Shown here piece after piece: positions 1 through 7,200 of a stretch of DNA of 8,172 nt; the stretch's first letter is position 1, and every line of letters starts with the position of its first letter. Position numbers and translations under genes: made by a program. This DNA is from Spartobacteria bacterium (lineage in GTDB: Bacteria > Verrucomicrobiota > Verrucomicrobiia > Chthoniobacterales > Chthoniobacteraceae). The notes beneath the pieces were generated by a model. That model saw only the letters and a program-made list of their open reading frames with translations, was not told the DNA's origin and ran no database searches. The stretch lies in assembly GCA_025355595.1 (NCBI GenBank), contig JANXZI010000154.1:1-8172 (forward strand), read 5' to 3'.

Positions 1-622
1 CCTCGCCGAGAAAATCCATCATGCTGCGGCCCTGGCGCAGCGCCTCGACGGTGGCGGTGACTTCCTCGGGTTTGCCTTGCACGAAGAGCCTGCGGAAAAG
101 TTTGGCCGGGCTGCTCTCGGCGGGAATCGGCGCGCCGTTACGCGTGTAGCTGAGCGTCTTGCCCTCGGTCGTCATCGCGAGCACGAGCGAGGGGTGACGC
201 GTCAGATTTCCGATCTGCTCGGCGGCGAATTGATCGAGCGAGATGTCGTTGCGGAAGCCGCCGCGATCCGGATGCGGCGTGCCGGTGATGAAGCATCGCT
301 CGGCCTGATGCCCGCCCGTGACCCCCGGCAGACTCACGCCGGAAAGGACGGTCATCTGCGAGCGGTGCGCGGAAAGTTTTTCGAGATACGGCGGGAGCGC
401 AAAATCGCGCCCCGCTTTTTCCGGAAAGAAAAACTGCGGCATGATGCCCTGATTCGTCTGGATGCACACCATGCGCCGCGGCACGGCGGAATCCGCGCCC
501 GCGGACTTTGCCGCTGCGCCGAAGACGGGGCGCATCGCGTCGAGAAACGGCAGCGCGAGCGTGATGCCTGCGCCGCGCAGAAAGGCGCGTCGGCTGAGCG
601 TGGACTTGGCGATGTGGGTCAT
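1..622 (-). CDS. DUF1552 family Tat-exported protein, N-terminal part (runs off the left edge)
   Basis: This gene is open from an ATG at 622 to the window edge, giving 207 codons of the N-terminal half. A twin-arginine signal is visible at residues 10-16 (SRRAFLR), followed by a hydrophobic stretch (GAGITLALPFLDAM, 17-30), so the protein should be exported folded. The mature part matches the DUF1552 family: MVCIQTNQGIMPQFFFP near 51-67, the LSGVSLPGVTGGHQ segment at 93-105 and the FITGTPHPDRGGF region at 111-123. DUF1552 proteins are found mostly in planctomycetes and verrucomicrobia, usually beside a DUF1592 cytochrome-type protein, as here; their biochemical role is not established. The gene begins 34 bp after the HMA-domain gene, consistent with one operon. 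There is no clear Shine-Dalgarno before the ATG. Family assignment is strong; function is unknown. Confidence 0.9.
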   Translation of the reverse strand, partial: MTHIAKSTLSRRAFLRGAGITLALPFLDAMRPVFGAAAKSAGADSAVPRRMVCIQTNQGIMPQFFFPEKAGRDFALPPYLEKLSAHRSQMTVLSGVSLPGVTGGHQAERCFITGTPHPDRGGFRNDISLDQFAAEQIGNLTRHPSLVLAMTTEGKTLSYTRNGAPIPAESSPAKLFRRLFVQGKPEEVTATVEALRQGRSMMDFLGE

Positions 623-656
623 AGTCGTCGGGTGTGAAGTTAATGCCGGGTGCGGG

Positions 657-1247
657 CTATTGCTTGGGTAACTTGTTGGTTGCGGCGGCGTCGGCTTCGA
701 CGAGTTCGACGTGCGCTTTCTTGAGCGCAGCGACGAGGGCATCGCGGTTTGTCTTCGCCGGATCGATCCACGCCGTGACGCGGCCTTCCTTAAAATCCAC
801 CCTCGCACGCTCGACGCCATCAATCGCCGCAATAGCGCGGTACGCACCGTACGCGCAGCCCTTGCAATCGAGCCCGGCGACGGCGATGCGCTCGCTCTTT
901 TGCTGCTCGGGCGTGAGTGCGCTGACAGGAAAAATGTTGAACGTGTTCTTCGTCGCGCCCCGCAAAAGATTGCCGATGCACTCGACCACCTTGTCGGCCT
1001 TCGCACCCTTGAAAGGCTTCACGTCCGGATCGTAGGCGAAGGTGGCCACGGATGTTTCGTAGTTCACATCCGTCAGCCGCACCTCGCCGGGCGAATCCTT
1101 TTCGTTGCCGCGCAAGGTCCCCGCCTGTCGTCGCAGATCCTCGATCCGGTCGGGCTGGAAAAGTCCGGTGATGCGGAATTGCAACGTCGCTTCACCGGCG
1201 CTCGCGACGCGGATCATGAGCAGGAGGATGAGGAGAAAAGTTTTCAT
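657..1247 (-). CDS. Exported heavy-metal-associated (HMA) domain protein with a second, cysteine-less HMA-like domain
   Basis: The product is 196 residues. The N-terminus (MKTFLLILLLMIRVASAGEA) looks like a Sec signal peptide with a likely cut after SAG or ASA. Residues 119-185 form a canonical HMA domain (beta-alpha-beta-beta-alpha-beta) with the metal-binding loop GLDCKGC, Cys128 and Cys131, followed by AYRAIAAIDGVERARVDF. Known HMA domains bind soft metals such as Cu(I) or Zn/Cd. Residues 20-108 appear to repeat the same fold (TLQFRITGL, helix around 33-44, VRLTDVNYETSVATFAYD, helix around 84-97, TFNIFPVS) but lack the CxxC; only Cys90 is present. The ATG at 1247 overlaps the upstream stop as ATGA, suggesting translational coupling. 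The frame stays open upstream to 1391, but that part lies inside the previous gene, so I chose 1247. A metal-delivery or redox role for the neighbouring cytochrome-type protein is inference only. Confidence 0.85.
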   Translation of the reverse strand: MKTFLLILLLMIRVASAGEATLQFRITGLFQPDRIEDLRRQAGTLRGNEKDSPGEVRLTDVNYETSVATFAYDPDVKPFKGAKADKVVECIGNLLRGATKNTFNIFPVSALTPEQQKSERIAVAGLDCKGCAYGAYRAIAAIDGVERARVDFKEGRVTAWIDPAKTNRDALVAALKKAHVELVEADAAATNKLPKQ

Positions 1248-3877
1248 CGCGTCTGAAAAAGCGGGCTCTGAATGACGTCGTGCAACAGCGTGCGCAGTCC
1301 GCCCCCGTATTTGTCCGCAGCGTCCACGATGGCGTTGACGGCGTCGCTGTCGCGGAAGGCGATCTCGCGACCCGTCGCATACGTGAGCCATTGCCGCGCG
1401 AGATTTTTCAGCAGCGCGCGGCGGTCGGCGGAGAGCTGCGTTTGCAATTCGCGCACGTCCTTGAACGCGCGGCCATCGGGCATCTCGCCGGTCGCATCCA
1501 CGGGCGGGCCGAGTTTGAAGCTGATGCTGATGAACGGATCGATTTTTCCGCGCGGCGCGGGGTCGCCGTTCTCGAGTGAGCGATAGCGCGTGCGGAAGCC
1601 CCCGATCACGTCGAAATTCTCAAGCGCGAAGCCGGGCGGATCGATCTTCGCGTGACAGCCGGCGCAACTCGGATCGTTGCGATGTTTCGCGAGCTGTTCG
1701 CGGATCGTGACGGTGCCGCGCACATCCGGCTCGACCGCGGGCACGCTGCTTGGCGGCGGTTCCGGCGGACGTCCGAGAATGCGATCCATCACAAACGCAC
1801 CGCGCGGCACGGGCGAGGTCGTGGTGCCGTTTGCGGTGATTTTCAACACGGACGCCTGCGTGAGGAGTCCGCCGCGCAGGCAGTCGCGCGGCAGCTTCAC
1901 GCGCCGGATCGCCGGCCCGCTCACGCCTTCGATGCCGTAATGCACCGCGAGCTTTTCATTCAGCATTGCAAAATCCGATTGCACGAGATTGGTCACGTCG
2001 AGGTTCTTCTCGATCAGCTCGCGAAAATACGCGCGCGTCTCCGCGACCATCGAGTCCTGCAAATACGGGCTGAACTCCGGGTAGAGTTTTTTGTCCGGAT
2101 CGTTCGCGGCGATCAAGCGCAGCTTGAGCCACTGGCCGGGGAAATCCTCAATGAAGCGCGCGGACTTCTTGTCCGCCAACATGCGCTCGACTTCGGCGCG
2201 CAGCGTCTTGGCGTCATGCAACGTGCCGGCAGACGCGAGCTTCGTGAGCTGTTCGTCGGGCAGCGAGTTCCAGAGGAAGTAGGAAAGGCGGTTCGCGAGC
2301 GCGAAGTCATCAAGCTTCGCGACAGGCTCGTAATGGTAGAGAAAATCCGGCGAACACAACGCCGCGCGGCACGCCCAGCGCATCGCCGACTCGAAACAAT
2401 CGCCCGACTTCAGCCGCGCCTCGACGAGAGCCACGTAACGTTTTCTCAGCTCGTCCGTCACGGGGCGGCGGAAAGCTTTCGGCAAAAATTTGGCGAGCAA
2501 TTTGTCGGCGTCTGCGAGCGGCTGCTCACTGTGCACAGTCCAGATGCCGGTCACCGGATCCAGTTCATTTTTCCCGAGCCGCAGCCAGAGCTTTTCCAGA
2601 TTGATCCGCCGCGGCGCATGAACTTCCGGGTGATCCTTCGCGAAGAACTCCCCCAGCGGCAGCTCGCCAAACATCACGCGATGCGAGCGCGGCGGCCACA
2701 CATCGTTCAGCGGCCCTTCGACGTCGATCCAGTCCACCGCGATCGCTGGGCCGGTGAAGGCCATCGCATGACCCTTGCGGCTGTAGTTCGCCACCGGCGC
2801 GAGCGAGGCGACATCGCAGCCGATCATTTCGTTCTCGTTCAGCCACACCTCGAGTTCGTGCTCCGTCGGTTTCAGCGAAGGCGCGTCGTAGTAGCCCAGC
2901 GTGTAATTCGGATGCTGTCCGCCGCGTCCGTCGGCGGTGAGCTGCACCGCCGCGAGCCGCATCGCCTCCGTGCCGCGCGCGGGGAGCACCTGCCCCTTGT
3001 CCCACTGGAATGCCCACAGCGACGTCCGCACACGATACCGCCCCGGATAAATCGTCGTGTGCCCGCGGAAATAGTAGTTCACCGATTCATCCTCGCGCCG
3101 GAAAATGCCGACCGAGCTTTCCGTCTCAAACATGCCCATCGCCTCGTGCGCGCCCTGGTCCTCGTGTTTCTGCGCGCCTGCCGGCGGGTATGCCGGATCG
3201 GGCTTCATCTCGCGCAGCACCACGCCGTCGCCCTGCATGGTCAGAGACGGCGCCTGCCCGCCGCGACAGAGCAGTGATGAGCGCACCTTTTGCACCCGCG
3301 GCGCCTCCGGCCGCGTGGCGATGGCGAGGTCGAGCGTGTGATCCGCCGCCTCGACATACTTCGAAAGATTCACGTGTGAGATGCTCAGCGCATCACTGTT
3401 TTTGTCGAAGCCATGCGCGGTCCCGTCCGGCGGCAGCAGACCTTGCAGCGCGATGCCCGGCAGGTCGAAAAGATCGCGCATCGTGTTTTCATATTCGACG
3501 CGGGTGAGCCGCCGCAGCGCCGTCCGCCCCGTGCCCGCGAGCCGCGCATCATCCGCGGCGGTGAGCGTCAGCTTCAGCCACGCGAGCGCGGGCTTCAATT
3601 CCTCCGCTGTGGGACGCGCCTTCTTCTTCGGCGGCATCTCGCCGGCCTCGACGCGCTCATAGATTTTCACCCAGCGCGCAAAGCTCTCCGCATTTGAAAA
3701 GTCCGCGCCGTGGGCCGTCAGATCGAGATTCCCCTTCTTCGTCTCCGCGTCGTGGCAGTCCGCGCAGCGGTTGCTGATCAGATCACGGACGGACAGCGGC
3801 AACTCGGCAGCTGTCAACGCAGGCACCAACACGCCAAGGAGCACGGACGCGACCAGCGCGGATTCGAGGTGACGCAT
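1244..3877 (-). CDS. Large exported PSCyt1/DUF1592 cytochrome-type protein
   Basis: The product is 877 residues from the ATG at 3877. It starts with a signal peptide (MRHLESALVASVLLGVLVPA, likely cut after LTAA). Domains in order: a planctomycete-type cytochrome c domain with heme motif CADCH at 38-42 and the family GEMPPK motif at 79-84; DUF1587 around 118-180 (RRLTRVEYENTMRDLF); a central region of about 230 residues (195-425) rich in predicted beta strands; DUF1595 around 464-516 (FRRPV, SPDFLYHYE); DUF1592 around 522-662 (ANRLSYFLWNSLPDEQL); DUF1588 around 666-765, with a second CxxCH, CAGCH at 738-742, then IDPPGFALENFD; DUF1585 at the C-terminus (about 800-874). The two CxxCH motifs indicate covalent heme in the periplasm; the substrate and partners are unknown. 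An in-frame GTG at 3895 would add six residues, but the ATG places the signal peptide better. No Shine-Dalgarno is seen at either. The stop overlaps the next gene as ATGA. Confidence 0.92.
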   Translation of the reverse strand: MRHLESALVASVLLGVLVPALTAAELPLSVRDLISNRCADCHDAETKKGNLDLTAHGADFSNAESFARWVKIYERVEAGEMPPKKKARPTAEELKPALAWLKLTLTAADDARLAGTGRTALRRLTRVEYENTMRDLFDLPGIALQGLLPPDGTAHGFDKNSDALSISHVNLSKYVEAADHTLDLAIATRPEAPRVQKVRSSLLCRGGQAPSLTMQGDGVVLREMKPDPAYPPAGAQKHEDQGAHEAMGMFETESSVGIFRREDESVNYYFRGHTTIYPGRYRVRTSLWAFQWDKGQVLPARGTEAMRLAAVQLTADGRGGQHPNYTLGYYDAPSLKPTEHELEVWLNENEMIGCDVASLAPVANYSRKGHAMAFTGPAIAVDWIDVEGPLNDVWPPRSHRVMFGELPLGEFFAKDHPEVHAPRRINLEKLWLRLGKNELDPVTGIWTVHSEQPLADADKLLAKFLPKAFRRPVTDELRKRYVALVEARLKSGDCFESAMRWACRAALCSPDFLYHYEPVAKLDDFALANRLSYFLWNSLPDEQLTKLASAGTLHDAKTLRAEVERMLADKKSARFIEDFPGQWLKLRLIAANDPDKKLYPEFSPYLQDSMVAETRAYFRELIEKNLDVTNLVQSDFAMLNEKLAVHYGIEGVSGPAIRRVKLPRDCLRGGLLTQASVLKITANGTTTSPVPRGAFVMDRILGRPPEPPPSSVPAVEPDVRGTVTIREQLAKHRNDPSCAGCHAKIDPPGFALENFDVIGGFRTRYRSLENGDPAPRGKIDPFISISFKLGPPVDATGEMPDGRAFKDVRELQTQLSADRRALLKNLARQWLTYATGREIAFRDSDAVNAIVDAADKYGGGLRTLLHDVIQSPLFQTR

Positions 3878-3985
3878 AGAGAATGGCTGTACCACAACGC
3901 TTGCGGAAGATTAGCCGTTTCTTTTATGCTCACCGCCACACTCCGGCGCGCACGTCGAGGCATGTTCCCGAATTTCAGCAGAGTT
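3878..3985 (-). other. Gap between pbpC and the DUF1592 operon, probable promoter region
   Basis: This 108-bp interval lies between the pbpC stop and the ATG of the DUF1592 gene and must hold the promoter if the lower three genes form their own operon. The most AT-rich tract read on the minus strand is AGCATAAAAGAAA (about 3930-3918), which contains CATAAA as a possible -10, roughly 40 nt ahead of the ATG. The sequence 17 bp upstream is GCGCGC, so no sigma-70 type -35 accompanies it. I see no strong terminator hairpin with a T tract after pbpC. The boundary between the two operons is therefore inferred from spacing alone. Confidence 0.3.
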
Positions 3986-6388
3986 CTAAAGCGACTTCAC
4001 CACGACCCACGTCGTCACCGTCTGCCCGGACTCCGCATCGCGCGCGGTGAGCTCGTGCCGCCCATCGACGGCCACCGCAAACGTCCGCCCCGCCTGCTCG
4101 CGCATCGCGAGCGTCGGACTCTCCCACACCAGCCGCCCCGCTCCGCTCGCGACCAGCGGCACGAGGCCGGATGACGGCACATCGGGATCCACGAGAAATG
4201 TCGAGCCCGGCTGCGGCGAGATGAGATGCAGGCGGCCTTCGTCTTCGAGCGCCACACGATCGCGGAGATGATTGTCCGCCGTCGCCGCCCATTCGGCGTA
4301 CTCCGCGCCGAGCTTCCCGCGGCCGCCTGCGTCGTAGTCATCCCCACGCTCGATCTGCGGCAGGCACGCTGAGGAAAATTTTTCCACCACCGCATCCGCA
4401 CGCGGCGCGGAGAGCAGACGCCCCGTGAGCGGATGCACCGTGCGCTCGACGATGCCTGCCGGACGCTCGAACCACGTCGTGCCGAAACGCCGGTGCAGGT
4501 GCTCCATCACGTCGTGCAGGATCGGCGCAGCACCCGTGACGCCGGACACCTCGCGCATCGGAGCGCCGCTGAAATTTCCCACCCACACGCCGACGGTGAA
4601 TTCCGGCGTGTAGCCCATCGCCCAGTTGTCGCGAAAGTCCGTGCTCGTCCCCGTCTTGCACGCCACGGGAAAATCGAACCGCAGCGCCGAGTTCGCGCCG
4701 AAGGACGGCGTGCGCGCCGCATTGTCCGAGAGCATGTCCGTGATGAGCCAGCAGAGCTGCGCCCTTGATGCGACGCCCTGCGTTTCGCGCGCATCGCCTT
4801 TGGATTGCGGCAGTCCACTGCCGCTTTGGAAAGTCGGGTGGGAAAGCGCCAGAGGATTGGCGCACTCCAAATTGAGCAGCCGATACGGACGCCACTCGCC
4901 CATTCGCGCGAGCGTCGCGTAGAGATTCGCGAGTTCGAGCAGGCGCACCTCGGCGTTTCCGATCGTGAGCCCGAGCCCGTATTCATCCGCGGGCTTCGGC
5001 AGCGTCGTGACGCCCCACGCCTGCAAGCGCCTTTGCAAAATCGCCGCACCGCCGAGCGACTGGAGCACCTTCACCGCCGGGATGTTCAGCGAGCACGCCA
5101 GCGCCTCACGATAGCGCACCGGTCCCTGGCAATGCCGGTGGTAATTCTCCGGGCGATACGGCCCGGTCGGCGTCGGAAATTCCGTCGGCACATCGGCCAC
5201 GATCGTCGCGGGTGTGTCGCCGCGTTCGAGCGCGAGCAGGTAGGTGATCGGCTTGATCGTCGAACCCGCCGAGCGCGGCTGAGTCGCGCCGTTCACCATT
5301 CCGCTGCCCGGCGCGAAATAATTTTCCGAGCCGACGAGTGCAAGCACGTCGCCCGTGCGGTTGTCGAGCACCACCGCCGCCGCATCGCGCACATTCTGCG
5401 CACGCAGGCTCGCGAGCCGCTCCGTCACGCTGCGCTCGACGAAGCGGTTCAAATCGAGATCGAGTGTGGTGCGCACCTCACCCTGTAGCCGCCGACGGAA
5501 GGAGGCGGGCACTTCACCGTTCGCACGACTTGCCGCACCGGCACTGCTCCCTGCACTCGAATCATTCTCCGCATCCCGCTGCAGCGCGAGATCCACGAAG
5601 TGCGGCGCATTAAAAACCCGCCGCGCCTTTTCATATCGCAGCGGCTCCGCGACCGCCCGCTCGTAGTCCTCCTGCGCAAGCCAGCCGCACTCGCGCATCC
5701 TCCGCAGCACCGTTTCCTGCCGGCTTTTCGCAGCCGTGGGATTCGCGTGCGGATTCAGCCGCGTGGGATTCCACGGCAGCCCCGCGAGCAGCGCGGCCTC
5801 GGCATTGCTCAGATCGGAAAGCGGTTTGCCAAAATAGTAATTTGCCGCCTCGGCGACGCCAAAGTTCATGTTCCCGAAATCGAGCCGGTTCAGATACGCC
5901 GCGAGAATTTCTTCCTTCGACCAAATCTGCTCCAGCCGCAGCGCCGTCGCCATCTCGATGAGCTTCGTCTTCAGCGTGCGCGGACGCGGCACCGAGAGCT
6001 TGATGAGCTGCTGCGAAATGGTGCTCGCGCCCGAGGTCTTCCGCGCCGCACGCACACTCGTGACCGCCGCACGTCCCGCCGCAAGCCAGTCCACACCCGA
6101 GTGGGAAAAGAACCGCTTGTCCTCCGCCGCCAGCATCGCGTGGATCACGTTCTGCGGGATCTCTGCGTACTTCACCTCGCGCCGAAACCGCTCGCCCGCG
6201 CGCTTCTCGCGCAGCGCCGTCCCGTGGCGATCCGTGAACTCCACACTCACCGGCGGCGTCCGCAGCAGCGCCTCGGGCACGGGGACAAACTTCAGCCCGA
6301 TCCACGCCGCGAGAAAAAGCGCGAGCAGCGTAAGTGCGGCGCGCTTCAGCCATCGCAGCCAGCGGCGTTTTTTCTGCGGAGTCTTCAT
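3986..6388 (-). CDS. pbpC: Penicillin-binding protein 1C (bifunctional peptidoglycan glycosyltransferase/transpeptidase)
   Basis: The product is 800 residues, slightly longer than the roughly 770 of E. coli PBP1C. A basic N-terminus (KKRRWLRWLKR) precedes one membrane anchor at about 17-34. The GT51 glycosyltransferase domain follows, with catalytic Glu89 in AAEDKRFFSH and the GASTISQQLIK motif at 120-130; it polymerises lipid II. The transpeptidase domain carries all three motifs: SxxK as S376-T-I-K379, SxN as S433-L-N435, and K578-T-G-T. The C-terminus (about 718-797) resembles the BiPBP_C domain typical of PBP1C. Two stretches look inserted: a Ser/Ala-rich linker at 272-302, and residues around 512-543, which contain a palindromic repeat. 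The ATG at 6388 overlaps the hepT stop as ATGA. A gene for alpha-2-macroglobulin lies upstream beyond the toxin pair, which matches the known yfhM-pbpC pairing and a role in wall repair. Confidence 0.95.
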   Translation of the reverse strand: MKTPQKKRRWLRWLKRAALTLLALFLAAWIGLKFVPVPEALLRTPPVSVEFTDRHGTALREKRAGERFRREVKYAEIPQNVIHAMLAAEDKRFFSHSGVDWLAAGRAAVTSVRAARKTSGASTISQQLIKLSVPRPRTLKTKLIEMATALRLEQIWSKEEILAAYLNRLDFGNMNFGVAEAANYYFGKPLSDLSNAEAALLAGLPWNPTRLNPHANPTAAKSRQETVLRRMRECGWLAQEDYERAVAEPLRYEKARRVFNAPHFVDLALQRDAENDSSAGSSAGAASRANGEVPASFRRRLQGEVRTTLDLDLNRFVERSVTERLASLRAQNVRDAAAVVLDNRTGDVLALVGSENYFAPGSGMVNGATQPRSAGSTIKPITYLLALERGDTPATIVADVPTEFPTPTGPYRPENYHRHCQGPVRYREALACSLNIPAVKVLQSLGGAAILQRRLQAWGVTTLPKPADEYGLGLTIGNAEVRLLELANLYATLARMGEWRPYRLLNLECANPLALSHPTFQSGSGLPQSKGDARETQGVASRAQLCWLITDMLSDNAARTPSFGANSALRFDFPVACKTGTSTDFRDNWAMGYTPEFTVGVWVGNFSGAPMREVSGVTGAAPILHDVMEHLHRRFGTTWFERPAGIVERTVHPLTGRLLSAPRADAVVEKFSSACLPQIERGDDYDAGGRGKLGAEYAEWAATADNHLRDRVALEDEGRLHLISPQPGSTFLVDPDVPSSGLVPLVASGAGRLVWESPTLAMREQAGRTFAVAVDGRHELTARDAESGQTVTTWVVVKSL
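4798..4833. repeat. Palindromic repeat read in frame within pbpC
   Basis: The core GCGGCAGTCCACTGCCGC (4807-4824) is a perfect inverted repeat with 8-bp arms around a CC centre. It sits in a longer imperfect inverted repeat with 17-bp arms (4798-4814 and 4817-4833, 13 of 17 pairing). It encodes residues around 518-530 of PBP1C (QSGSGLPQS at 521-529), in a loop between the SxN and KTG motifs where other PBP1C proteins would not be expected to carry extra sequence. I believe palindromes of this form (CCAAAGCGGCAG...CTGCCGC) recur in verrucomicrobial genomes; that is recollection, not something shown by this window, where I see only one copy. Confidence 0.6.
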
Positions 6389-6738
6389 GCGCCCGCAGCC
6401 AAGTCGCGGAGCATCTGCGCGACTGTCTCAAGCAAAATTGGAACATCCCGCTGCACCGTGTCCCAGAGCACCTCGTGCCGGACATCGTCGTAGCCGTGAC
6501 TTAACCGGTCACGCATTCCCGCAACGAGCCGCCACGGCACGGCGGGGTATTTTTCACGCAATTCCAGCGGCAGGCGCTTCACCGCCTCACCGACAATTTC
6601 CAGCGCACGCTCGAATGCAAACGTCGCCTGCCAGTCCGCCATGAGAGTGGCGAATGTTTTTCCTTCGCAGATTGTCCGCGCCTTTTCCGCAGCCTCGGCG
6701 ATCTGCCGCAGCGTCACCGCCGGATCATGCCTGCTCAT
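6385..6738 (-). CDS. hepT: HEPN-domain RNase toxin of the MntA/HepT system (DUF86 family)
   Basis: The product is 117 residues, all helical in appearance and of usual length for HepT. The HEPN active-site motif RX4HXY is intact: R76-DRLS-H81-G-Y83. In characterised MntA/HepT pairs this motif cuts RNA, and its tyrosine is the residue adenylylated by the antitoxin. Other family features are FAFERALEIVGEAVKRLP (40-57) and YPAVPWRLVAGMRDRLSH (64-81). The frame is open further upstream to 6924, but that lies inside the antitoxin gene; the ATG at 6738 gives the right family N-terminus (SRHDP) and a 14-nt overlap with mntA. Its stop codon overlaps the pbpC start as ATGA, which is unusual for a toxin gene and implies that pbpC translation may depend on ribosomes finishing hepT. 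No strong Shine-Dalgarno is present. Confidence 0.9.
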   Translation of the reverse strand: MSRHDPAVTLRQIAEAAEKARTICEGKTFATLMADWQATFAFERALEIVGEAVKRLPLELREKYPAVPWRLVAGMRDRLSHGYDDVRHEVLWDTVQRDVPILLETVAQMLRDLAAGA

Positions 6739-7036
6739 AAAGCGTGACAGCCTCGCGGCGCACCTCGGCCTCGATGTGCCGGTTGAGCTGCGAGCAGAAG
6801 TCCACCTTGCGCCCGAGGATTTCCGACAGCTCGTCGCCGTAGCCAAAATACCGCAGCCCGACGCCATCAAGCGCGCCTGGCGCGAAATCCGCAAGCACGT
6901 CCACGTCGCTCCGGGCGGGGTCAAAGTCCCCGCGCAAGACGGAACCGAACACGCTCAGCTTGCGGATTCCCCGCACGCGGCAAAACGCGGCTACCTTTTC
7001 GCGGTCCACTTTGATCGGCAGTTCAGCAACGCTCAT
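6725..7036 (-). CDS. mntA: MNT-type nucleotidyltransferase antitoxin of the MntA/HepT system
   Basis: The product is 103 residues with the minimal nucleotidyltransferase (DNA polymerase beta-like) signature: G31-S32, VLRG, then S43-D44-V-D46 as the metal-binding DxD, and a later Asp79 in GRKVDF as the likely third acidic residue. The end (HIEAEVRREAVTLYEQA) is typical of the family. Characterised MntA proteins transfer AMP units from ATP to the tyrosine of HepT and so silence it; the intact motifs here suggest the same activity. The antitoxin gene comes first, as is usual, and overlaps hepT by 14 nt. I chose the ATG at 7036 because the longer open frame to 7162 runs into the inverted repeat and adds residues unlike the family. 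The start codon is preceded by CTATTCTCCGCCC, with no Shine-Dalgarno. Confidence 0.9.
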   Translation of the reverse strand: MSVAELPIKVDREKVAAFCRVRGIRKLSVFGSVLRGDFDPARSDVDVLADFAPGALDGVGLRYFGYGDELSEILGRKVDFCSQLNRHIEAEVRREAVTLYEQA

Positions 7037-7042
7037 GGGCGG

Positions 7043-7070
7043 AGAATAGCACGCCAGTCGAGAGCGGCAA
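7043..7070 (-). promoter_or_regulatory. Candidate promoter for mntA-hepT-pbpC, possibly leaderless
   Basis: On the minus strand TTGCCG (7070-7065) and TATTCT (7048-7043) are separated by 16 bp, each matching 4 of 6 sigma-70 consensus bases. The -10 ends 6 bp before the mntA ATG, so transcription would begin at or next to the start codon, giving a leaderless message; this fits the absence of a Shine-Dalgarno. The match is weak and may be chance. Confidence 0.25.
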
Positions 7071-7109
7071 TGCGGCATGCTTCGGGTAAGGCGGGGCGTC
7101 CCACCTGCC

Positions 7110-7132
7110 GTGTTCTGCGTCTCGCGGAACAC
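7110..7132. repeat. Hairpin in the left repeat arm
   Basis: GTGTTCTGCG (7110-7119) pairs with CGCGGAACAC (7123-7132) around a TCT loop: nine Watson-Crick pairs and one T-G wobble. It is the divergent partner of the hairpin at 7178-7200. Confidence 0.7.
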
Positions 7133-7177
7133 ACCCGGACGTCGAGAGAGGTTCGTTCGCAAACAGACGTCCGCCGG

Positions 7178-7200
7178 GTGCCGCGCGAGACGCGCGGCAC
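7178..7200. repeat. Hairpin in the right repeat arm
   Basis: GTGCCGCGCG (7178-7187) pairs perfectly with CGCGCGGCAC (7191-7200) around an AGA loop. It is very GC-rich and would be the most stable structure in the transcript after the alpha-2-macroglobulin stop. A further short stem (CCGAGG, 7224-7229, with CCTCGG, 7240-7245) lies between it and that stop. Confidence 0.75.

Noticed and set aside
77..637. A 186-codon plus-strand frame at the left end
   Set aside because: It is antisense to the DUF1552 gene, which has a Tat signal and family motifs.
1248..1391. Upstream extension of the HMA-domain gene
   Set aside because: It would overlap the DUF1592 coding sequence by about 150 nt and bury the signal peptide; the ATG at 1247 is much better.
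1652..3277. A 541-codon open frame on the plus strand
   Set aside because: It lies wholly opposite the DUF1592 gene, whose domains and heme motifs are unmistakable. The product is Arg/His-rich without any recognisable domain, as expected from the antisense of a GC-rich gene.
3878..3895. GTG start for the DUF1592 gene at 3895
   Set aside because: It would put six extra residues before a complete signal peptide and has no better ribosome-binding site; it cannot be fully excluded.
5600..6493. A 297-codon plus-strand frame, and others opposite pbpC
   Set aside because: The Arg-rich composition and full overlap with conserved PBP1C domains show these are shadows.
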